Source: Bacillota bacterium
GTDB lineage: Bacteria; Bacillota; Clostridia; Oscillospirales; Oscillospiraceae
Length of the DNA stretch: 64,000 nt
Assembly: GCA_021770445.1 (NCBI GenBank)
Contig: JAETQY010000009.1
Location: forward strand, 1 to 64,000
Direction: 5' to 3'
Made by a program: the position numbers and the translations under genes. This document shows positions 23,478-29,975 of the stretch, piece by piece; within the stretch, counting starts at the first letter, position 1; each line of letters opens with the position of its first letter. The notes below the pieces were generated by a model. It worked only from the letters and a program-made list of their open reading frames with translations. It did no database searches and had not been told where the DNA came from.

Positions 23478-24032
23478 TCAGAGTTGGACCCCCTCAAATA
23501 AGCTGATTTGCTTATTTGCCAGGGCGTTTTCCTCTTCCCGGAAGAACTGTTGCTTGGTCTTGCCCATAGCCTTCCCCTTTCGGGTGTGGCAGTCAAAGAC
23601 GTACTCGGGAACATCCATCCGGCCAGCGCGGACCTCCTGGAAGGCCCTCTCGATTTCCTCATCGGACAAGAGCTGCTTTTTGTCGTAGATGTAGTTGGAG
23701 AGCACGTCGGCGTCCCGGCTGTGGCCGCAGGTGCATAGGATGATGACCGCTTTGGAGATAAAAATACGGCCCTTCAGATCGTCGCCACGCTTGCCCTTGT
23801 TTACAACGTGGAACGAATCATAAAGAGCCTTGATCTCCTGCGTCACCAAACCGTGACAATCTTCAGCCGATACCGTGAGGAGCCGCTTCCAGCAGTATTC
23901 CGCGTACTTCGGGAAAAGCTCCAGGGCCATATAGCCCGCCAGTTTTACATCGCCCCGCCTGATAGATTTTTGCAGGGCGGAGGCCACTTCATAGAAGTCA
24001 TAGCCTCGCTGTGTTCTCAAATCATATCCCAT
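23478..24032 (-). CDS. RarA/MgsA C-terminal-like phage protein
   Basis: About 184 residues from ATG 24032 (GGAGGGG eight bases upstream). The N-terminal 80 residues (YDFYEVASALQKSIRRGDVK, AGYMALELFPKYAEYCWKRL, AEDCHG) resemble the tetramerisation domain of the RarA/MgsA replication-stress ATPase, but the AAA+ part is absent. The remainder (AVIILCTCGHSRDADVLSNY, EVRAGRMDVPEYVFDCHTRK) matches stand-alone phage proteins of this kind. Role unknown; it opens the packaging operon. Confidence 0.65.
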   Translation of the reverse strand: MGYDLRTQRGYDFYEVASALQKSIRRGDVKLAGYMALELFPKYAEYCWKRLLTVSAEDCHGLVTQEIKALYDSFHVVNKGKRGDDLKGRIFISKAVIILCTCGHSRDADVLSNYIYDKKQLLSDEEIERAFQEVRAGRMDVPEYVFDCHTRKGKAMGKTKQQFFREEENALANKQISLFEGVQL

Positions 24033-24066
24033 AGACTGATCCCCTCCGTTCAGGTTATGTCCATAG

Positions 24067-24094
24067 TATATCACAGACGGTCCGCCTACGGGAA
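24067..24094 (-). promoter_or_regulatory. 28-bp conserved promoter-like motif, copy 2
   Basis: Minus strand TTCCCGTAGG, eight variable bases, GTCTGTGATATA continuing to TATACT. It lies 35 bases upstream of the first packaging gene. See the copy at 19,391 for the comparison. TATACT would serve as -10; no normal -35 is present, as expected for an activator-dependent promoter. Confidence 0.55.
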
Positions 24095-24132
24095 GCGTTT
24101 TCGTTTACGTTCACTAAATATTTACCGATAGT

Positions 24133-24894
24133 TCACGAAACAATATCTTTTCCCTTCATCCTTTCATTGAACTCGATGACGGAGAGAAGGAAGGGCATCT
24201 CGAAGGTCTCCGCGATGGCGGGCACGTCCTTGTCCAGACAGTGGGAGCTCCAGAACGGGGTCTCATCGTAAACGAAGGTGTGGGATTTCCCCACGCGGGG
24301 GTCCAGGGTGAAGAGTTCCCTCAGCTCCTCATAGGATACACCGATCTGTTTGGCCGTATCCCAAAACTGAGTGCAGAAGCTCACCTTGGTGGCGAGGAAG
24401 GCGTTCTCCATGTATTTTGCCAGCTCGGCCGTCTTGGCGTCGGTGATCCTGAAGGTATGCCGCCCATCATAGACCCGCTGAAGGATTTGCTGGGCTTTCA
24501 GGCAGTCGTCCCGCTGGCCGCCCAGGATCGTGAAGGGGAAGTCGAAGTTATTACAATGCTGGGTCCCGCCGTAATACTCCGGGGAGAAGATGACGGTTTT
24601 CCCGGTGACTTTCTTCAGATGATCCACGGTCCCGGGGAGGACGGTGGACTTGACCACGAAGATGTCAGCGTCGTTCTCCAGGATGGCGTTCTCCACCTCG
24701 CGGGTGTCGCATACACACTCGCCGGGGATGTAGGGGGTATCAACGCAGACGAAGGCCGCATCATACCGCTCCCCGTCCTGGCGGGTGTTCTCATCCGGCT
24801 TGTACTTGTCGAAGATGTCCGGCTGGAGGGCGGCGATTTCCCGCTCCAGGTTGTGGCCGACGGTCCCATAACCGATAATCAAAACCTTTTTCAT
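24133..24894 (-). CDS. nucleotide-sugar dehydrogenase (UDP-glucose/GDP-mannose dehydrogenase type)
   Basis: A 253-residue protein. Rossmann start KKVLIIGYGTVGHNLE, then VCVDTPYIPG, VVKSTVLPGTVDHL and a central ETGK-like helix AKYMENAFLATKVSFCTQFWD typical of the family. The catalytic Cys is likely in SSHCLDKDVPAI, where the family usually has GGHCFPKD. It is shorter than cellular enzymes (about 400), lacking most of the C-terminal domain. It overlaps the glycosyltransferase gene by 4 nt. Expected product is a UDP-uronic-acid-like sugar, probably the donor used by its neighbour. Confidence 0.78.
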   Translation of the reverse strand: MKKVLIIGYGTVGHNLEREIAALQPDIFDKYKPDENTRQDGERYDAAFVCVDTPYIPGECVCDTREVENAILENDADIFVVKSTVLPGTVDHLKKVTGKTVIFSPEYYGGTQHCNNFDFPFTILGGQRDDCLKAQQILQRVYDGRHTFRITDAKTAELAKYMENAFLATKVSFCTQFWDTAKQIGVSYEELRELFTLDPRVGKSHTFVYDETPFWSSHCLDKDVPAIAETFEMPFLLSVIEFNERMKGKDIVS

Positions 24895-25646
24895 AGCTTT
24901 ATATCCTGCTTTCTTTTAACTTTGGTCCTGAGAAAGACCTGAGATGCGTGTGTGGATTTGGTCAGGTAGCCCTTCCATTTCTGCACCAGGGATTCCGTGG
25001 ACGCCTCATACTCTTCCTGAGTGCGGAAGGCGCTGTTGCCGCCCACATTGTTGTCCCGAAGCTGGTAGAAGCAGTAGCGGTCATCAATCCACAGGATGCG
25101 GTCCACCAGCATATTCTTCATGCAGAAGTCGATGTCCACCTTGTACTTGTCATCCCTGAAGGTGTACTGCCGGCCGATAACCCCGATCACGCCCCCGACC
25201 CAGCCGGTCAGCTTGAAGGGTTCGCAGCCGTTGAATTTACGGATGTCCGTTTGGGAGAAGCCGAAACAGTGAAGCCCGGCGTCATCCGCCATGACTGCCG
25301 CGTTGATGATGACCTGGGTGATTTCTTCAGGGTCCGTGATGGGCCGCGCCTTTTTCGCCGTCAGGCAGTAGAGCCGGATCAGGTCATCATCAATCATCAC
25401 GATAATCCGCTCATCAAAGTGCTGGAGGACCCAATTTCGGACCCGCCCCAGGCCAATCACGCTGTCCGGGATGGTCAGGATCGGGTTCTTCACGGCGGCC
25501 CGGTATGCAGCCTCCTCGGACTCGGGGACCAGTACCTCTACGAAGTCAGGAAGGATTTCCGTTGTCGTGATCGTCTGACTGCGCCCCCGGCTCAGGATCA
25601 GCAGCTTGATGTTGTAATAGTTCAAGCAGTCTCTTTCCGTTGACAA
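24891..25646 (-). CDS. TET-associated-type glycosyltransferase
   Basis: About 251 residues, likely starting at TTG 25646 or TTG 25625. The order KLLILSRGRSQTI, VLVPESEEAAYRAA, GLGRVRNWVLQHF and IIVMIDDDLIRL (the DDD being the metal/nucleotide-sugar site) recalls the TAGT group described in phage DNA-hypermodification operons. Then a DIDFCMKNMLVDRILWIDDRY acceptor-side region. It overlaps ParB by about 100 nt and the dehydrogenase by 4. The acceptor (modified base, protein or other) cannot be read from the sequence. No TET/JBP oxygenase is visible in the window. Confidence 0.62.
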   Translation of the reverse strand: MSTERDCLNYYNIKLLILSRGRSQTITTTEILPDFVEVLVPESEEAAYRAAVKNPILTIPDSVIGLGRVRNWVLQHFDERIIVMIDDDLIRLYCLTAKKARPITDPEEITQVIINAAVMADDAGLHCFGFSQTDIRKFNGCEPFKLTGWVGGVIGVIGRQYTFRDDKYKVDIDFCMKNMLVDRILWIDDRYCFYQLRDNNVGGNSAFRTQEEYEASTESLVQKWKGYLTKSTHASQVFLRTKVKRKQDIKL

Positions 25647-26202
25647 CTCTGCCCACCCCCACTTTCTTTGTTGTGCCGTATCCGGCGTTGACCTTGTGGA
25701 TGCCGAAGGCGTTGACCGCGTTCAGCCAATCCATCTGATTGTCAAAGACGAACACCAGGTAGTCGTGGTGCTCGAAGGCTTTCAGCTCCATGGACTCCAT
25801 CCCGGTCCCGCCGGACTTCTTGGCCTCCTTCTTCACCTCTTCAGAGGGGAAGCCAAACAGGGACATATCGAACATAGGAAGGTCCAGGAGCTCCAGGTCC
25901 AGCTTCGGCAGGTTCCAGGTGGCTTGCTCCGCCGATTTATTGTCTGCCAGGCGGAAGGCTTTGACCTGCTCGGGGGTCAGGTCATCCACTCCGACGGTGG
26001 GCACTTCCTGGAGCCCCAGCTTTTGGGCGGCCTTCCAGCGGGTATGCCCGCACACAATCACATCATCGGAGTCCAGCACAATAGGGACCCGGAAGCCGAA
26101 TTGCTTGATGCTCTCCGCCAGGTAGGGTACGGCGTTATCATTGTCCCGGGGGTTTCCCGGGTACGGTTTGATGTCCGCCGTTCGCTTCATCACAATTTCC
26201 AT
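25546..26202 (-). CDS. ParB/sulfiredoxin-domain protein
   Basis: A 218-residue protein with the ParB N-terminal fold: ADIKPYPGNPRDND, YLAESIKQFGFRVPIVLD, and VIVCGHTRWKAAQKLGLQEV carrying the GHTRW box. A segment FRLADNKSAEQATWN follows, then a domain of unknown function with DYLVFVFDNQMDW. The group is frequent beside terminase and glycosyltransferase genes in Clostridial phages and includes nucleases and NTPases; actual activity is uncertain. The final 35 residues lie in the overlap with the next gene. Confidence 0.75.
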   Translation of the reverse strand: MEIVMKRTADIKPYPGNPRDNDNAVPYLAESIKQFGFRVPIVLDSDDVIVCGHTRWKAAQKLGLQEVPTVGVDDLTPEQVKAFRLADNKSAEQATWNLPKLDLELLDLPMFDMSLFGFPSEEVKKEAKKSGGTGMESMELKAFEHHDYLVFVFDNQMDWLNAVNAFGIHKVNAGYGTTKKVGVGRVVNGKRLLELLQHQAADPEPGAQSDDHDNGNPS

Positions 26203-26229
26203 AAACAGTACCTCTCTTAGAAAATAGAA

Positions 26230-26258
26230 GGACGGCTCGGTGAATTACCGAACCGTCC
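26230..26258 (-). terminator. hairpin upstream of parB-like gene, terminator or attenuator
   Basis: Twelve-base arms GGACGGTTCGGT and ACCGAGCCGTCC with one mismatch and a five-base loop, then TTCTATTTTC on the minus strand. It lies downstream of the predicted promoter at 26.35 kb and so would act as a leader attenuator for the ParB/packaging genes as well as ending the ArpU transcript. Confidence 0.55.
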
Positions 26259-26276
26259 ATGCGGGAGTTTGTCGAA

Positions 26277-26290
26277 TTGCCTTTTGGTAA
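26277..26290. promoter_or_regulatory. repressor operator-like dyad
   Basis: TTGCC-TTTT-GGTAA, matching the immunity-region operator. It lies in the transcribed leader about 40 bases after the promoter at 26,333-26,361, where a bound repressor could block elongation. The flank GGTAACTGTnnGnCAAAAAAA is shared with the site at 38,309. Confidence 0.55.
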
Positions 26291-26332
26291 CTGTGTGACA
26301 AAAAAAGAAGGGAGAGAACCTATGACACTACG

Positions 26333-26361
26333 ATACTACCACATCGGCTTTCTCATGTAAA
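26333..26361 (-). promoter_or_regulatory. promoter for the parB-glycosyltransferase genes
   Basis: TTTACA (26356-26361), 17-bp spacer, TAGTAT (26333-26338), minus strand. About 130 bases of leader separate it from the ParB-like start, containing an operator and a hairpin. Confidence 0.5.
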
Positions 26362-26379
26362 TGACAGGTTTTTGCCACG

Positions 26380-26955
26380 CTACTTGAAGATGCCGTCCAC
26401 TCCGAACAGCAGAGCGGTGATCCTGGCCGTCGCGTCCCGAATATCCCGGTAGACCGTCCGGGTGTCCACGCTGTATTTCTCCGCGATTTCCTCCAGGCTC
26501 AGATCTTCCGGGCCGATGTAGTAGTCATAGAGGACGTTGTACCGGCGAATATCCTCCGGCTTTTTGGATCGTTCACACGCGGCCCGGTAAATCTGGAGCA
26601 TTTCGTTGATGTGGTCCATGATTAGCTTCGTCCGGGCGGCGCTCTTTTTGATGCTGTCCACGGTGGAAGCCTCTTCCCGGACCCACTCGCTCATCAGGTT
26701 CAAAATCTCATAGACATCCTCATCCTTGGCGGTGGAGGCGTCGAACACCGCATTGTCGGCGTGTTCCTTCAGGTCGCGGTAATTCTTCATCAGCAGCTTG
26801 GTGTTGTGGAGCCGCTTATCATAGATTTCCTTCCTGTGCCGGGTGGCCTCATCCCGGTACGCCTTAATACCGGCGGCGACGGCCAGACCGACGATCTCCT
26901 TCCTCTGATCGGCCGTCAGGGAAGGTGCGGCCCGTCCCTTCTTACTGCTCCCCAT
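26380..26955 (-). CDS. ArpU/RinA-like late transcription regulator
   Basis: About 191 residues from ATG 26955 (GGAGG eight bases upstream). The C-terminal 60 residues form a sigma-region-4-like helix-turn-helix: IRRYNVLYDYYIGPEDLSLE, EEIAEKYSVDTRTVYRDIRD. The N-terminus is a long helix. This architecture and the position just before the packaging genes are those of ArpU/RinA-type activators of late genes. The two-copy 28-bp motif is its most obvious candidate target. Confidence 0.72.
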   Translation of the reverse strand: MGSSKKGRAAPSLTADQRKEIVGLAVAAGIKAYRDEATRHRKEIYDKRLHNTKLLMKNYRDLKEHADNAVFDASTAKDEDVYEILNLMSEWVREEASTVDSIKKSAARTKLIMDHINEMLQIYRAACERSKKPEDIRRYNVLYDYYIGPEDLSLEEIAEKYSVDTRTVYRDIRDATARITALLFGVDGIFK

Positions 26956-27232
26956 CGCCCTCACCTCCAGGCGTGGCGGCGTCGTTGATCTGGTGGCTGA
27001 GGACCACACCTTCAGCCATGATCTCCAGGAGCTCATCGAAGCGGACCGCGATGACAACATCCTTGCCGGCGGCGTGGAAGGTAACGGTTCCACACGCCAC
27101 GTCCGCGACGATACTGCACTCAACGGAGGCTACCGGGGCGCCGCCCGCCTCCTGTTCCTTGAAGTCCTGGAGCCGCCCAGCGAAACACTGGACCTTGGTG
27201 GCTACTGCGTTACTGTTGGTTTTTTCGTCCAT
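26942..27232 (-). CDS. small phage protein upstream of the late regulator
   Basis: A 96-residue protein with a compact beta core (VASVECSIVADVACGTVTF, KDVVIAVRFDELLEIMAEG) and a Gly/Glu-rich end. Not recognised. Strong ribosome site (AGGAGG) before ATG 27232 and a 14-nt overlap with the ArpU-like gene. Confidence 0.6.
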   Translation of the reverse strand: MDEKTNSNAVATKVQCFAGRLQDFKEQEAGGAPVASVECSIVADVACGTVTFHAAGKDVVIAVRFDELLEIMAEGVVLSHQINDAATPGGEGDGEQ

Positions 27233-27301
27233 GATGAAATCCTCCTAACATTACCTGTTTACGGGGTCTGGAGTAGCCCCCAGGCCCCGCAACGTGTGTA
27301 T

Positions 27302-27505
27302 TCAGTTCTGGCTTTTCGGCTGTCTGCTCATTGGGAAGCCCAGCCCGCAGATGTAGCAGAAGCGGGCCCCGGGCGGGTGATCTGTGTTGTGGCAGGAAGG
27401 GCATACATAGGGAGCATTAACATCGGTGATGGATAGAGATGTGGTTTCCCCCCGCTTCGGCCAATTTGGGATAGTGACAGTTTTGAGTGGTTGTCGCTCA
27501 TACAT
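27302..27505 (-). CDS. zinc-ribbon protein
   Basis: About 67 residues from ATG 27505 (GGAGG eight bases upstream). A single rubredoxin-like zinc ribbon: CPSCHNT then RFCYICGLGF. No other domain. Small zinc ribbons recur through this early operon. Confidence 0.6.
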   Translation of the reverse strand: MYERQPLKTVTIPNWPKRGETTSLSITDVNAPYVCPSCHNTDHPPGARFCYICGLGFPMSRQPKSQN

Positions 27506-28022
27506 CCAAACCACCTCCATCCCAATTCCATAGCCCCAGCTTTCCTTTCGCCTGGATCGGGGTAATGATCTTCATGTCTGAGAACTCCCAGGCGTACCGG
27601 CCTGGGGTCCAGTCTCCAAGGACAACTTCGACATCATCCGCTGTGTAGGTCAGTCCATTTTCAAGGCCAATGAAGGGCTCGTTTCCAAAACACCGAGGTT
27701 GATTACCATGAATGGCATTGATTTTGTGGCATCCGACCAGGTTGGCGGTGGCAATCACGCTCCCCGTCGGAAGGCCGTTCAGGATGCTCTCGATTTCCTT
27801 TTCTGTGTAGCACCCATGCAGTCCTTTGGAAACAGCATCAAAGAACATCAGCCGGTCTTGCTCTTCAGGAAAGAATTTATTCAAGACTTGCGGCACCTTG
27901 GCAGCGGAAGCGTGGATGGCGATAGGCCCTCGGTAGGCTGTCGCCCAGGATCGGGTTTCATATTTTTTCACCCGATGGGCCAGCAGGGATGTCCACGGCT
28001 GCTGAATCGTAATAGCTTTCAT
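27498..28022 (-). CDS. ASCH-domain protein
   Basis: A 174-residue protein with the ASCH/PUA-like core: MKAITIQQPWTSLLAHRVKK, ETRSWATAYRGPIAIHASA, GLPTGSVIATANLVGC and the closing GRYAWEFSDMKII. ASCH proteins bind or modify RNA and some hydrolyse N4-acylcytidines. Common phage accessory gene; substrate unknown. Confidence 0.85.
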   Translation of the reverse strand: MKAITIQQPWTSLLAHRVKKYETRSWATAYRGPIAIHASAAKVPQVLNKFFPEEQDRLMFFDAVSKGLHGCYTEKEIESILNGLPTGSVIATANLVGCHKINAIHGNQPRCFGNEPFIGLENGLTYTADDVEVVLGDWTPGRYAWEFSDMKIITPIQAKGKLGLWNWDGGGLDV

Positions 28023-28036
28023 TCAGCGTTCCTCCT

Positions 28037-28183
28037 TCAGACCAGGAAACTCACAAGGAGCAACGCGCCGGATGCGATGAAGAAAAATTTGCAATTCCGC
28101 TGATCTTCCCGATTCCCGGCCACGCCCCCTACGAAGGCCAGCGCAAGGCAGATGAGCAAAATCACTCTAAAAGCTGTCAGCAT
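28037..28183 (-). CDS. 48-residue membrane protein
   Basis: ATG 28183, ten bases after GGAGG, overlapping the preceding stop by 7 nt. The product has two hydrophobic segments (FRVILLICLALAFVGGVAG and FFFIASGALLLVSFLV) joined by a short polar turn, a hairpin membrane protein. It is not in a lysis cassette, so a holin role is only one possibility; superinfection exclusion is another. Confidence 0.55.
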   Translation of the reverse strand: MLTAFRVILLICLALAFVGGVAGNREDQRNCKFFFIASGALLLVSFLV

Positions 28184-28545
28184 TTCCCGGGAGCCTCCTT
28201 TCTGGACTCAGTAAGTGCCTTTGCGTGTTCCAGGGCCTCCATGTAGGGAGCAGCATATGACACTGGCATTTTCCCGCCACAATTCTTGCACCTGCAACTA
28301 ATTTCTGTTTTGATGGTAGGAGGAATCGGCACCTCGACCCCCGAATTTTCCCGGCGCTTTTTTTCTGCTTCGATGCGTTTCCTCCAATCGAAGTCATGCA
28401 GCTTACAAGAGTTTATGCGGGCCGCATTTCTGCGGGTTTTCTCCTTCAGCTTTGCAAGCCTTTTATCGACGCCCTTTGGCCCATAGAAAAAGAGGAGGGC
28501 TGCCTTGTTTCTCCGCTCCCAAAATTCCCACTGTTTATCAGTCAA
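28177..28545 (-). CDS. small basic phage protein with Cys motif
   Basis: About 122 residues if started at TTG 28545, where TTGACTGA overlaps the upstream stop; a longer frame begins at 28575. Basic helical N-terminus (KLKEKTRRNAARINSCK) and CRCKNCGGKMP near residue 95, a possible zinc site. Not recognised. Confidence 0.55.
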   Translation of the reverse strand: MTDKQWEFWERRNKAALLFFYGPKGVDKRLAKLKEKTRRNAARINSCKLHDFDWRKRIEAEKKRRENSGVEVPIPPTIKTEISCRCKNCGGKMPVSYAAPYMEALEHAKALTESRKEAPGKC

Positions 28546-28894
28546 GCGTATCCCCCGCCTTCCTGATCCCAGCAAGAGCCTTGTCCGCCATAGCCGCCAC
28601 CTGGATCAATTCACAGGCACCCAGGATCGCCGCTTTCCTGATCTCATCGAGATAGTGAGGAAGATAGGTCAACTCATCGGCCTTCACCTCGGTCCAGAAA
28701 TGGCCGGTCTGCTGTTCCAGCTTCGTCATCTCTTCCCGAGCTTCCTCCAGCTCCTCTTTGATGAGCGCATAGCCCTCATGCGGGGAGTGGGCGGCGCCTC
28801 CATGCTCCGCCGCCGCCCGGTGGTACTCATCGCCCACCAGGGTCGTGACTTCCTTTATCAGTTTTTCCACTGACTGCTTCCTCCAATCTATCAA
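28538..28894 (-). CDS. helical phage protein, possibly MazG-like
   Basis: A 118-residue all-helical protein. The segment HSPHEGYALIKEELEEAREE resembles the metal-binding E-x2-E helix of MazG-like nucleotide pyrophosphohydrolases, followed by a helix YLDEIRKAAILGACELIQVA typical of such folds. Identity is tentative; the second ExxD helix is not clear. Confidence 0.5.
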   Translation of the reverse strand: MIDWRKQSVEKLIKEVTTLVGDEYHRAAAEHGGAAHSPHEGYALIKEELEEAREEMTKLEQQTGHFWTEVKADELTYLPHYLDEIRKAAILGACELIQVAAMADKALAGIRKAGDTLD

Positions 28895-29096
28895 GCATCT
28901 TCAGGAGCAAAACGATTGCCCACGGTCTGCCGTCATCTGCTTTTTCACGGAATAGGTCAATTCCAAACTCCGAACTTACGGCCACATCTCCCTTCTTAGC
29001 CGATATGACCATCATGGGCTGTTCCTGGTGCGTGAGAATTTCAAGTTCCGCCCCATGCTCTTCAGCAATAGAGCGCAATTCTTTCAGGTCTATCAT
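28827..29096 (-). CDS. small phage protein
   Basis: About 89 residues from ATG 29096 (GTG 29114 is an alternative). Mixed alpha/beta (LEILTHQEQPMMVISAKKGD, DGRPWAIVLLLKMLDRLEE). It overlaps the next gene by 68 nt. No family recognised. Confidence 0.5.
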   Translation of the reverse strand: MIDLKELRSIAEEHGAELEILTHQEQPMMVISAKKGDVAVSSEFGIDLFREKADDGRPWAIVLLLKMLDRLEEAVSGKTDKGSHDPGGR

Positions 29097-29097
29097 C

Positions 29098-29349
29098 TCA
29101 GCGTGCAACCCCACTTTCTCTCCACTGTTTTTCCAGGGTGCTCATACGGCAGATGATTTTGTCGCAGTTTTGGCAGTACGCCATTTCTCCGCCGGACTGC
29201 CTTTCCGCATTATCGTACATTTCCCCGTTTTCCTGCTCCTCGCCGCCAAAGCCACAGCACCACGGGATATTATAGAGCGTGGTTTTTGTGTAGATACCCT
29301 CGGTGCTTCCACAGTGCGGACAGCGGGTGATGGGTTTCCGTTTAGCCAT
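29098..29349 (-). CDS. double zinc-ribbon protein
   Basis: About 83 residues from ATG 29349, overlapping the HD gene stop (ATGGCTAA). Cys sets: CPHCGST, WCCGFGG and CQNCDKIIC. Resembles Lar/restriction-alleviation-like phage zinc proteins in size and Cys arrangement, though I cannot assign it to that family. Confidence 0.6.
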   Translation of the reverse strand: MAKRKPITRCPHCGSTEGIYTKTTLYNIPWCCGFGGEEQENGEMYDNAERQSGGEMAYCQNCDKIICRMSTLEKQWRESGVAR

Positions 29350-29947
29350 CGCTTTCAGCCTCATCCAGATAGGTGGCCTGGAGGTCGGCAATATGGGTGA
29401 GCACCGCCAGCGGGAACTTCTCAAAGGCGTTCCCAACAGAGAAGCCGCCGCCCTTGAACTCGGTGTCGGAGAAGCCCATGTGCCACCGGATCGCCATAGC
29501 TTCCTCACGGGCCAGCTTCATAAAGCTGGAGATGATGTAGACGCTCTTCTCGCCGTGGCCGTATGGGAGTTGATCGTTGACCACATAGAAGGGGTACTGC
29601 TCCCATTTCCCTTGCTCGTTCTTCCGGTTCCGCATCTCCACGGAGTAGAAGTCGGCCTTGCAGATGTCGTGCAAGAGGCCGCAGATGGCGATGGTCTCCT
29701 CCTCCTTCTCAGACAGCTCAATAAAGGCGTCTGCTTCCTTATCCTGCCTGTTCAAAACGTACTGGTCGCGCAGGCGATAATAGACGTGAATGCTGTGTTC
29801 CACCAGCCCGCCGGGGCGGGACAGGTGGAAGCGGGTGCTGGCCGGGGCCTCGAAGAAGTCAGTGGACTCCAGCCACTTCAGGAACTCCTCGGACCCGGGG
29901 CGGGTGATGTTCTCGCGGTAGATTTCTAAAAACTTTTCTTTCATCAT
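29342..29947 (-). CDS. HD-domain hydrolase
   Basis: About 201 residues from ATG 29947 (GGAG five bases upstream). HD signature: GGLVEHSIHVYYRL with the first His, then CGLLHDICKADFY with the HD pair, KSVYIISSFMKLAREEAMAI and RWHMGFSD, and HIADLQATYLDE. All metal ligands (H...HD...H...D) are present, so an active phosphohydrolase on nucleotides is likely. Confidence 0.87.
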   Translation of the reverse strand: MMKEKFLEIYRENITRPGSEEFLKWLESTDFFEAPASTRFHLSRPGGLVEHSIHVYYRLRDQYVLNRQDKEADAFIELSEKEEETIAICGLLHDICKADFYSVEMRNRKNEQGKWEQYPFYVVNDQLPYGHGEKSVYIISSFMKLAREEAMAIRWHMGFSDTEFKGGGFSVGNAFEKFPLAVLTHIADLQATYLDEAESDG

Positions 29948-29975
29948 AGGTACTCCTTCAAATGTAATCATCAGG

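Noticed and set aside
26321..26359. 12-codon plus-strand minigene (MTLRYYHIGFLM) with a ribosome-site-like GGGAG
   Set aside because: No plus-strand promoter or coupled gene; the segment is explained by the minus-strand promoter and leader.
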